From positions 2,283,738 to 2,347,737 of the forward strand of contig LR594584.1 of NCBI GenBank assembly GCA_901538445.1: a stretch of 64,000 bases of DNA, given 5' to 3'. The notes under the pieces are model-generated. The model worked only from the letters and a program-made list of their open reading frames with translations. It had not been told where the DNA came from and did no database searches. Position numbers and translations under genes: made by a program. Positions within the stretch are counted from its first letter, which is position 1. The number at the start of each line of letters is the position of its first letter. The stretch comes from Gemmataceae bacterium (GTDB lineage Bacteria; Planctomycetota; Planctomycetia; Gemmatales; Gemmataceae). Positions 51,652-59,113 of the stretch are shown here, piece by piece.

Positions 51652-51676
51652 TGTCACAGGCCGGAGGCCTGTGACA
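51652..51676. terminator. Terminator-like hairpin after the WD40/PPC operon
   Basis: TGTCACAGGCC (51652-51662), loop GGA, GGCCTGTGACA (51666-51676): a perfect 11-bp stem, 12 bp past the stop of the minus-strand gene ending at 51689. Confidence 0.65.
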
Positions 51677-51688
51677 CCGGTGACCACT

Positions 51689-54589
51689 CTACTTCTCGAT
51701 CTTCAACTGTACGGACCTGGCGGCGTGCTCGGCGTTCGTGCCCTCGCGGCGGGCGAACACCACGATCGGCCGCTCCATCGGCTTCACCCACGGCTCCGCG
51801 TACAGCATGATCTCGCGGGTCGTCTCGCGCTCCGTGACGAGGATGCCGTTGAGCCCGATGTTCAGCACGCGGACCCCGTGCGGCAGTCCGCGGACCTCGA
51901 CCGGCACGCGGCCGGCGAACTTGCCCTGCCGTGCGATGTCCACGACGAACTTCGTCTCTTGGCCGGGCTTGAGCGTGAGTGCGGTTTCGCGCGTCGTGGT
52001 GACGATGTCGCCGACGGGAACCACCTTCACCGCGCCGCCGACGAACTCGCGAACGACGTCCTTGCCGCCGCTCTCCGAGCGGGCGACCATCCGCAGTTTC
52101 GTGTCGGCGGCCACCTTCGCGCCCACTTCGGCGAACAGCGTGAGCGCGGTCGTCGTGTGGCCCGCCTCGATGAACGTCTCGGGTGCCGACAGCCCGGCGG
52201 GGAGCCCCTCGAACCTCACCCGCACGCGGCCCTCGAAGCCGTCGATGCGGGTGAGCGTGACGTTGATCGGGAGCCCGCCGCCCGCGTGGATCGACGGGGC
52301 GTTCGGGGTGAAGCTCACCGCGAAATCGGGTTCGGGCGGCCGCACCGTGACGCGGAACGCGTGCGTCGGCCCGGCCCCGTTGCGCGCGTCGGTCACCCGC
52401 ACCTGGTACTCGCCGTCGGCCGGCGGCTCGAACATCAGGAACGAGTCCTTGCCGAACCCCGCGCCGCCGTCGTCGTTGCGGTAGTGGACCGGCACCACCG
52501 GTAACCCGTTGGGCGGGAACGCCGCACCGGGCGGGTGGATCTCGACCTTGTACATCGGTGTTCCGAGGGCGTGGTGGTTCGGCGTGGTGCCGAGGTAACC
52601 GACGCGCTGGCCGCCCACCTGATAGAACTGGCAATCGTCGTCCGGGTTCTTCGGCATCGCGACGATCCGCATCAGCTCGCCGTCCGCGAGAAGGTAATCG
52701 TCGATGGCCAGTTCGTTCCAGGTTTCGAGCCGGATGCCGGGGGCGGCCGAGTCGTGGTCGCGGAGCGTGCTGAACGTCTTCGCCACGCACCGGAGCGTCG
52801 CGCGCCGCACCGGCTTGCCCGACGAGTCGAAGATCTCGATCACCGGATCGACCGGCGACCCGGCGCGGCGGGCGAGCACCTCGACCACGAGCCGCTCGCC
52901 CTTCTTGGCGGCGAACCGGGCCGATTGCGCCTGACCGGGCCTGGTGAAGATCCCGTCGGCCGAGCCGGGCACGCGGACGTCGGCCCCGGCGGCGGGGTCG
53001 ATCACGACCGACGGGAACTCGCTGACCGTGACCGACGGCGCACCGAGCGGCTTCTCCTTGATCTCCGGGAGCGGAACCGGGACGCGCGACCCGACCGCCG
53101 CGTCGGCCGGCACCGCGACGTTGACGTGTAACCCGGACGGGGCCCCGAGGTTCACGCCCTCGACGTGGACCTCGGTCGTGCGGCCGCGCTGCGCCGCGAG
53201 CGGGAACACGCCGGTGACGACCGGGATGTCGCCGACACTCAGCCGGTAGGTGAAGTCGCCGCCGCCGCGGTAGTCGCGGTCGCGCACGCCGATCGAGTAG
53301 GTGCCGGCCGTCGGGGTGCGGAACCCGAGCAGGTTGCCGCCCTCGGCGAGGACCGCGCCGCCCGCGTCGGTGAGGACGAGGACGGGGTCGAGCTTCGAGC
53401 CAGCGGTGACGGCTTCGATGCCGATCTGGTCGCCGGCCTTCGCCTCGAAGCGGAAGAAGTCGGCGTCGCCGGCTCGGTCGACCGCCCCGACGACCGTCAC
53501 CGGCAGCGTCACGAGTTGCGCGACGCGGGCCGAGTCGGTGGTGCCGGCCTCCTTCACGACCGGGAACCGGTCCTTGGGGGCCGGCGGCGCGCCCGGCGTG
53601 GCCGCGGCGAGATTTGGGGTCGCGTTCGGCTTGCCCGTCTGCGGGTCGAGCAGCAGCGCGACGCCGTCGAACCGGCCGGCCGCGACTTGCGCGCCGTCGG
53701 GCCGGAGCGCGAAGTCGAGGACCGCCTCGGGCTGGGCAGGGTACGTCTTCGTCTCCGTGAGCTTGGTCGCGTCCCACGCCTTGACGACGCGGTCTTCGCC
53801 AACGGTGTAGAGCCGCGTGCCGTCTGGCGAGTACGCGAGGCGCCACACGGCGAGCACGTGCGCGAACGCCGAGCCGACGAGCTTCCCGCCGTCCTTGTCT
53901 GCCGCCCACACCCGCACGGACTTGTCCACGCCGCCCGCGGCGAGGTGCTTCTTGTCGGGGCTCCACGCGAGGCAGTACACCCAGTCGGTCGGGTCGCCGA
54001 GCGTGTACAGCCGCTTGCCGGTCGCCGCGTCCCACACCTTCACCGAGCGGTCCGCGGAGCCGGACGCGAGCAGCGAGCCGTCGTGGTTGAACGCGAGCGC
54101 GTACACCACGTCGCTGTGGTCCTTGAGCGTCAGCCGCGGTGCCTTCGGGGCGGTCGCGTCGGTGGGAACGTCCCAGACGTGGATGACGCGGTCGTAGCCC
54201 GTCGTGGCGAGGGTGCGGCCGTCCGGGGTGAACGCGAGCGCGAACACCGAGTCCTTGTTCGCAGGGATGGTTACGGCCGCGGCCTTCGTCGGCTTGCCGC
54301 CGGCGTCGAGCCGGAACAGCGACACCACGCCGCTCTTGCCGGGTTCACCTGCCGCGGCCGCGAGCCACTTCCCCTGCGGGTCGAACGCGAGCGCGGTGAT
54401 CCGGCCGGCCGCGCTCACGGTCCCGAGCGCGTCGGCCTTGGCAGAGTCGAACAGCCGCACCTCGCCGTGCGTGCCGAACGCCACGACCTTCCCGTTCGGG
54501 TGGTACGCGGTCGCCGTCACGGCAGGGGGCGGGGCGGCCGATGCGGCGCACGGGAGCGTGAGCAGGAGTGCGGAGAGGAGTCGGGTCAT
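51689..54589 (-). CDS. Secreted WD40-repeat protein with PPC-like and other beta domains
   Basis: This 966-aa protein has a signal peptide (1-18). Residues about 20-330 are seven or so WD40 repeats ('GRITALAFDPQGKWLAAAAGE', 'VYALAFNHDGSLLASGSADRSVKVWD', 'VYCLAWSPDKKHLAAGGVDKSVRVW'), forming a beta-propeller. Residues about 360-460 and 545-690 are pre-peptidase C-terminal (PPC)-like beta domains ('DADFFRFEAKAGDQIGIEAV', 'QSARFAAKKGERLVVEVLARRAGSPVDPVIEIFDSSG'). The remainder is further Ig-like sheet. It is likely periplasmic or surface-bound, acting in recognition. It is the last gene of a tight four-gene operon with DUF1501 and DUF1549/DUF1553 genes, 21 bp from the small membrane-protein gene. 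Confidence 0.88.
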   Translation of the reverse strand: MTRLLSALLLTLPCAASAAPPPAVTATAYHPNGKVVAFGTHGEVRLFDSAKADALGTVSAAGRITALAFDPQGKWLAAAAGEPGKSGVVSLFRLDAGGKPTKAAAVTIPANKDSVFALAFTPDGRTLATTGYDRVIHVWDVPTDATAPKAPRLTLKDHSDVVYALAFNHDGSLLASGSADRSVKVWDAATGKRLYTLGDPTDWVYCLAWSPDKKHLAAGGVDKSVRVWAADKDGGKLVGSAFAHVLAVWRLAYSPDGTRLYTVGEDRVVKAWDATKLTETKTYPAQPEAVLDFALRPDGAQVAAGRFDGVALLLDPQTGKPNATPNLAAATPGAPPAPKDRFPVVKEAGTTDSARVAQLVTLPVTVVGAVDRAGDADFFRFEAKAGDQIGIEAVTAGSKLDPVLVLTDAGGAVLAEGGNLLGFRTPTAGTYSIGVRDRDYRGGGDFTYRLSVGDIPVVTGVFPLAAQRGRTTEVHVEGVNLGAPSGLHVNVAVPADAAVGSRVPVPLPEIKEKPLGAPSVTVSEFPSVVIDPAAGADVRVPGSADGIFTRPGQAQSARFAAKKGERLVVEVLARRAGSPVDPVIEIFDSSGKPVRRATLRCVAKTFSTLRDHDSAAPGIRLETWNELAIDDYLLADGELMRIVAMPKNPDDDCQFYQVGGQRVGYLGTTPNHHALGTPMYKVEIHPPGAAFPPNGLPVVPVHYRNDDGGAGFGKDSFLMFEPPADGEYQVRVTDARNGAGPTHAFRVTVRPPEPDFAVSFTPNAPSIHAGGGLPINVTLTRIDGFEGRVRVRFEGLPAGLSAPETFIEAGHTTTALTLFAEVGAKVAADTKLRMVARSESGGKDVVREFVGGAVKVVPVGDIVTTTRETALTLKPGQETKFVVDIARQGKFAGRVPVEVRGLPHGVRVLNIGLNGILVTERETTREIMLYAEPWVKPMERPIVVFARREGTNAEHAARSVQLKIEK

Positions 54590-54610
54590 GATTGGAGTCC
54601 GGGCCTCGGG

Positions 54611-54901
54611 TCACTTGAACACGGCGAACGCGGCCCCGCCGGTGAGGAACAGGCCGATCAGCACGGCGAGCGAACAGCTCCCGCACCCGTCGAGGCACCC
54701 GCCGGCCCCTTCGATGACCGCGCCGCCGGCCTCGATGACCCCGCCGGCGAGGTCGATCGCGCCGCCGGCCACGTCGCCCGCGGCGCTGAGGAGCGAACCG
54801 CCGCCGTCGCTCCCGGCAGCCGCCCCGCCGTCGGTTCCGGCCGGCGGTTGCTTCTGCCACGGCTGTGCGTTCGGGTCGGGCAGTGGCGCGTCGGGGTTCA
54901 T
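54611..54901 (-). CDS. Small Cys-containing membrane protein of unknown function
   Basis: This 96-aa protein has a Pro/Gln-rich start, a Gly/Ala-rich middle with a quasi-repeat ('AGDVAGGAIDLAGGVIEAGGAVIEGAGG'), three cysteines (69, 73, 76 in 'GCLDGCGSC') and one C-terminal hydrophobic helix (77-95). The Cys spacing could bind metal or form disulfides next to the membrane. No family is recognised. It lies 16 bp from the DUF1549/DUF1553 gene and 21 bp from the WD40 gene on the same strand, so it is almost certainly part of that operon and is too tightly placed to be a chance ORF. Confidence 0.7.
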   Translation of the reverse strand: MNPDAPLPDPNAQPWQKQPPAGTDGGAAAGSDGGGSLLSAAGDVAGGAIDLAGGVIEAGGAVIEGAGGCLDGCGSCSLAVLIGLFLTGGAAFAVFK

Positions 54902-54917
54902 GGGCGAACGCTCCGCG

Positions 54918-57392
54918 TTAGTGGTTAAAGAAGAACTCGCGGCCGGTGAGGACGGCCCAGACGAAGTCCTCGATCGCCTCGCGGCGCGACTGCGGGCCGT
55001 CCTTCGCGGCCTCGGCGAGGAGCGCGACGAACTTGGTGCGCTCCGCGTCGGTCGGCGGGCGCGTGAGTGCGGCGAGGTACACGCGGTCCACGATCTCGGC
55101 GTCCGTCAGCTTCGAGTCGATCCACTTCGCGACCACCGACTGCTTGTCGCGGAGCTTCTCGTTGAGGGTCACGCCGTTGTTCAGGTGGAGCGCCTGGGTC
55201 ACGCTCGCGTCGGCCGTCCGCTCGCACGCACAGGTCGCGACGCGGTCGGCCCGGCCGAACGCTTCGAGGAACCGCGACAGTAGCAGCGAGTCGGGGAGTT
55301 GCATCGCGCGGGTGCCCATCGGGTACGCCGCGACGGGAGTGGCCGAGTCGCCGGCGGCCGACTTCACCTGGGTGAACGCGGTCGGCACGCCGGTGAGGTC
55401 CGAGTACGCGTCGAGGATCACCTCGGCCGGGAGCCGGCGGACGATGTACCCCGAGTAGAACCGGTCGTCGGCGGCGTTGGCGGGCATCGCCTGCGACGAC
55501 CGCTGGTACGCGGCCGACGTGAGGATGCCCCGCATCAGCCGCTTGACGTCGAACCGGTTCTTGACGAAGTCGGCGGCGAGCGCGTCGAGGAGTTCGATGT
55601 TGCTCGCGGGGTTGGACACGCGCAGGTCGTCCTCGGCCTCGACGAGCCCGCGGCCCATGTAGTTCCGCCACACGCGGTTCACCAGCGCCTTCGCGAAGAA
55701 CGGGTTGTTCGGGGCCGTCAGCCAGTCGGCGAAGTACGCGCGGCGGTCGGTCGCGGAGTCGAGCGGGAGCGGCTTGCCGTCGAGCGGGGCCGGGGGCATC
55801 GCGGTGCCGCGCCGCGGGTGCAGCGCCTCGCCGTCGAGCCGCGACTGCACCAGCACCTCGCCCGGCCGGTCGCCGTTCTTCAGCCCGACGCGGGAGAACA
55901 GGTTCGCGAACGCCCAGTACTCGTCCTGGGTCCACTTCTCGAGCGGGTGGTTGTGGCACTTCGCGCACCCGATGCCGGTGCCGAGGAAGGTGATCGCGGT
56001 CGCCTCGGCGAGCTGGCTCACGTCCTTGTGAAGCACGAAGTAGTTGCCGCCGCCGTTGCCCAGCGTGCTGCCCGACGCGGTGAGCACGTCGCGGGCGAAC
56101 TTGTCCCACGGCTCGTTGTCGGCCACCGACTGACGGACCTTGCGGTAGAACGCCCACATCGCCGGCTGCGGCAGCTTGCGGCTCGACACCAGCAGCAGGT
56201 CGGACCAGCGGTGCGCCCAGTAGTCGGCGAACTCGGGGCGGTCGAGCAGCTTGTCGATGAGCTTCGCGCGCTTCTGCGGGTCTTTATCCGCGAGGAACGC
56301 CTTCGCCTCCTCGACCCGGGGCAGGATGCCGCAGGTGTCGAGGTACGCCCGCCGCACGAACTCGGCGTCGGTGCAGGGGCCGGACGGCGGGAGCTTGAGT
56401 AGTTCGAGCTTCTTGAGTACCAGCTCGTCGATGAACCCGGCCCCGGCCGGGCGCTGGAACGCGGCTGCACCGACCTCATTGGGGAAGGGCACCGTGACCG
56501 TGAGCGTCGCGACCTTGGTGCCGAACGCGACGACCACCGCGGCCTCGCCCGTGCCCGTCACGGTGATCTCGCCGTCTTCATTGACTCCCGCGACGAGATC
56601 CTCGCTCGACGTGAACTTGGCCCAGCGGGTCACGTCCTCGGACGTGCCGTCGGAGTACACCGCACGCGCGACCACCCGCACCTTTTCCTTGGGCTTCAGG
56701 AGCGCGGCCCTGGGGAAGACCTCAATGCGGTCGAGCTGCGCGTCGGCGTCCCGCGGGCCGTGCGCGCCCTGCTTGATCCAGTCGAGCAGGAGCGCGTAGT
56801 TCTCGTCGCCGTCGGTGATGCGGGTGCCGCCGCCGTGTGGCACGAGCCGCGCGCCCTTCTTCAACAAGAGGCTGTCGGCCGGCGTGGTTTGATCGACGCG
56901 GCGGGCGAGCGCCTGGCGGGTGAGGACGAACCAGTCGGTCTCTGGGTCGAACCCGCGGAGCGAGAGCTTCAGCCCGCCCTTGCCCGCGAGCGCCCCGTGG
57001 CACGCACCCGAGTTGCACCCGGTCCGCGTCAGCACCGGCAGGACGTGGTTGCGGAAGCTCCACTCGGCCGGCTTCTCGAAGCCACTCACGGTGACTTTCG
57101 CAGTGGCGTTGCGGCCCCCGACGGTCGCGGTGACGACCACCTCGCCGTTACCGGCCGCAGTCACGACCCCGGCCCCGCTCACCTTCGCGACCTTGTCCGA
57201 TCCGCTCGCGAACTTCGCGGTCGCCGTGAGGTCGCGGACGACGCGGCCGCCCTCTTCCTCGACGACGAGGAGTTGCTGCGTGCGGTTCGGTCCCGAGAGC
57301 GTGACCGCGGGCGGGTACACGCGCAGTTCCGCCGCCGACGCCGGGAGAGCGATCGCAAGCGCGAGAGCGGAGAGGAGCATTCGCAGGTGCAT
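54918..57392 (-). CDS. Secreted BIG2 / CX4CH cytochrome / DUF1549 / DUF1553 protein
   Basis: The ATG at 57392 gives 824 aa (a second in-frame ATG lies 4 codons later). Signal peptide 1-20, a BIG2 Ig-like domain (about 23-104, 'FASGSDKVAKVSGAGVVTAAGNGEVVVTATV') and the atypical heme motif CNSGACH (126-132, CX4CH). A second Ig-like segment (about 215-300) precedes DUF1549 with CAKCH ('GIGCAKCHNHPLEKW') and DUF1553 ('NPFFAKALVNRVWRNYMGRGLVEA', 'LTGREFFFN'). It is a paralogue of the protein at 41766 with the same architecture. It follows its DUF1501 partner by 26 bp. Confidence 0.9.
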   Translation of the reverse strand: MHLRMLLSALALAIALPASAAELRVYPPAVTLSGPNRTQQLLVVEEEGGRVVRDLTATAKFASGSDKVAKVSGAGVVTAAGNGEVVVTATVGGRNATAKVTVSGFEKPAEWSFRNHVLPVLTRTGCNSGACHGALAGKGGLKLSLRGFDPETDWFVLTRQALARRVDQTTPADSLLLKKGARLVPHGGGTRITDGDENYALLLDWIKQGAHGPRDADAQLDRIEVFPRAALLKPKEKVRVVARAVYSDGTSEDVTRWAKFTSSEDLVAGVNEDGEITVTGTGEAAVVVAFGTKVATLTVTVPFPNEVGAAAFQRPAGAGFIDELVLKKLELLKLPPSGPCTDAEFVRRAYLDTCGILPRVEEAKAFLADKDPQKRAKLIDKLLDRPEFADYWAHRWSDLLLVSSRKLPQPAMWAFYRKVRQSVADNEPWDKFARDVLTASGSTLGNGGGNYFVLHKDVSQLAEATAITFLGTGIGCAKCHNHPLEKWTQDEYWAFANLFSRVGLKNGDRPGEVLVQSRLDGEALHPRRGTAMPPAPLDGKPLPLDSATDRRAYFADWLTAPNNPFFAKALVNRVWRNYMGRGLVEAEDDLRVSNPASNIELLDALAADFVKNRFDVKRLMRGILTSAAYQRSSQAMPANAADDRFYSGYIVRRLPAEVILDAYSDLTGVPTAFTQVKSAAGDSATPVAAYPMGTRAMQLPDSLLLSRFLEAFGRADRVATCACERTADASVTQALHLNNGVTLNEKLRDKQSVVAKWIDSKLTDAEIVDRVYLAALTRPPTDAERTKFVALLAEAAKDGPQSRREAIEDFVWAVLTGREFFFNH

Positions 57393-57418
57393 GTCGTGGC
57401 GCTCGGCTCGGGTGTGGG

Positions 57419-58795
57419 TCAGAACAGCTCGTTGATCGGCTTCACGTTGTAATCGACGAGCGGGATCGGGCGGTTCTGCGGGCCGGGGAGTTCTTTGTGC
57501 GGGTCGAGGCCGAGCCCCTTGTAGAGCGTCGCGGCGACCTCCGCGGGGGTGACGGGGCGCGTCTTCGGGGCGTACCCGAGTTCGTCCGACTCGCCGACGA
57601 TCCGGCCGCCCTGGAGCGGGCCGCCGCCCATCAGGATCGACCACACGTGCGGGTGGTGGTCGCGGCCGCCGGCCGGGTTCACCTTCGGCGTGCGGCCGAA
57701 CTCCCCGCACGCGACGACCATCGTGTTCGACAGCAGGCCGCGGTCGCTCAGGTCTTCGAGCAGGGCGGTGTACGCGGCGTCGAAGTTCGGCACCACCTCC
57801 TTCGCCATCTGCTGCACGTCGGTGAACGGCCGCGAGCCGTGGATGTCCCACGTCACCTCGTCGAACACCGTCTCGAACATGTTCACGGTGACGAACCGCA
57901 CCCCGGCCTCGATGAGCCGCCGGGCCATCAGGCACGACTGGCCGAACCGCGTGCGGCCGTACCGGTCGCGGGTCTTCTCGGACTCCTTGTCGAGCGCGAA
58001 CGCCTCGCGGGCCTTCGCCGACGACATGAGCTTGTAGGCGAGCGAGAAGTTCTCGTCGAGTTGCTTGGCCGCGCCGTTGTTCTCGAACGCGGCGGTCGCG
58101 CCGTCCACGGCGTCGCGGAACTTCTGCCGCCGCTCGGCCCGGATGCCGGAGATGTACTCGGGCGGCAGCAGGTCGGGCACCTTGAACCCGGGCGCGTTCG
58201 GGTCGGCGTTCAGGATGAACGGGTCGTGCGTCTTGCCGAGGTAGCCGGCGGCGTGGCCGTGCGGCAGGTTCCCGCCCGTGCGGCCGATCGGCTTCGGGAC
58301 CAGGACGTGCGCCGGCACCTCCCCGCGGCCGCCCTTGAGGTAGCCGAGGGCGCACCCGACGTGCGGGTACTCGATGCCGCCCGCGAACAGGCGGCCGGTC
58401 TGCATCATCTGGTGGCCGGTGTCGTGTACGGCGGTCGCGGTGTGGTACATGGACCGCACGATCGAGAACTTGTCGGCGTGCTTCGCGGTCCTCGGGAAGA
58501 TCTCGCTGAGCTGCGTGCCAACAACGTTCGTCTTCGTCGCGGAGAACGGCCCGCGGACCTCGGCCGGCGCGTTCGGCTTCGGGTCGAACGTGTCGAGCTG
58601 GCTCGGCCCGCCGACGAGGAACAGCATGATGCAGTTCACGTCGTCGTCCCTGGCCTTCTCGCCGGCCGCTGCTTTGGCTCGGTTGAGGCCGGCGAGCGTG
58701 AGCCCGAGCGGTGCGATCGCACCGGCGTGGAGGAAGTCGCGGCGGGTGTGGCCGTCGCAGAACGTGGCGGGGCGGTCGGCGTCGAGCCTGATCAT
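57419..58795 (-). CDS. DUF1501 family Tat-exported protein (CDG type)
   Basis: The ATG at 58795 gives 458 aa with the Tat leader 'FCDGHTRRDFLHAGAIAPLG'. Conserved blocks are 'LFLVGGPSQLDTFDPKPNAP', 'VRFVTVNMFETVFDEVTWDIHGS' and 'CGEFGRTPKVNPAGGRDHHPHVW'. In the first of these the motif GGPS replaces the GGGP of the orphan paralogue. It is the first gene of a four-gene operon with gaps of only 26, 16 and 21 bp. Its promoter should lie in the 318-bp divergent region shared with the gene at 59114. The family has a sulfatase/phosphatase-like fold and unknown activity. Confidence 0.9.
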   Translation of the reverse strand: MIRLDADRPATFCDGHTRRDFLHAGAIAPLGLTLAGLNRAKAAAGEKARDDDVNCIMLFLVGGPSQLDTFDPKPNAPAEVRGPFSATKTNVVGTQLSEIFPRTAKHADKFSIVRSMYHTATAVHDTGHQMMQTGRLFAGGIEYPHVGCALGYLKGGRGEVPAHVLVPKPIGRTGGNLPHGHAAGYLGKTHDPFILNADPNAPGFKVPDLLPPEYISGIRAERRQKFRDAVDGATAAFENNGAAKQLDENFSLAYKLMSSAKAREAFALDKESEKTRDRYGRTRFGQSCLMARRLIEAGVRFVTVNMFETVFDEVTWDIHGSRPFTDVQQMAKEVVPNFDAAYTALLEDLSDRGLLSNTMVVACGEFGRTPKVNPAGGRDHHPHVWSILMGGGPLQGGRIVGESDELGYAPKTRPVTPAEVAATLYKGLGLDPHKELPGPQNRPIPLVDYNVKPINELF

Positions 58796-59113
58796 TCGCG
58801 GAACCCCGGGGGAGAATCGACGGAGGCGAACCGGTTTCAAGGACGATGGTGACTGTAAATTATCGCTCGGAATAGTGCCTAAGTCTTGTCAATTGACCGC
58901 GAAAAATTGTAGCAATGCCGCACAGCGGCTCGGTACCGTGACCAACTCCGTCTGCGATAGCGAGATAGACGCTCATTCCACGGTTGTGAGCCCGGTTCCG
59001 GAATCTTTCGTGCGAGCGGGGAACACTGGTTCTCACGAGCGGACTCTGGGGTAGAATTGCGCTACTCCTGCCCCCCGTTCGACCCACCCCGCCGGTGCCT
59101 CCGAGGCGTTCTG
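58796..59113. promoter_or_regulatory. Divergent promoter region between two DUF1501/DUF1549 operons
   Basis: This 318-bp gap contains an island of unusually AT-rich sequence (about 58855-58915, with TGTAAATTATCG and AAAAATTGTAGCAAT), in contrast to its surroundings. TAGAAT at 59052-59057 is a candidate plus-strand -10. No ORF is credible. Both flanking operons encode DUF1501 with DUF1549/DUF1553 pairs. Confidence 0.45.

Noticed and set aside
58880-58920. TTGTCA with TGTAGC as a promoter
   Set aside because: The -10 match is poor and several alternatives fit equally well; only the region as a whole is annotated.
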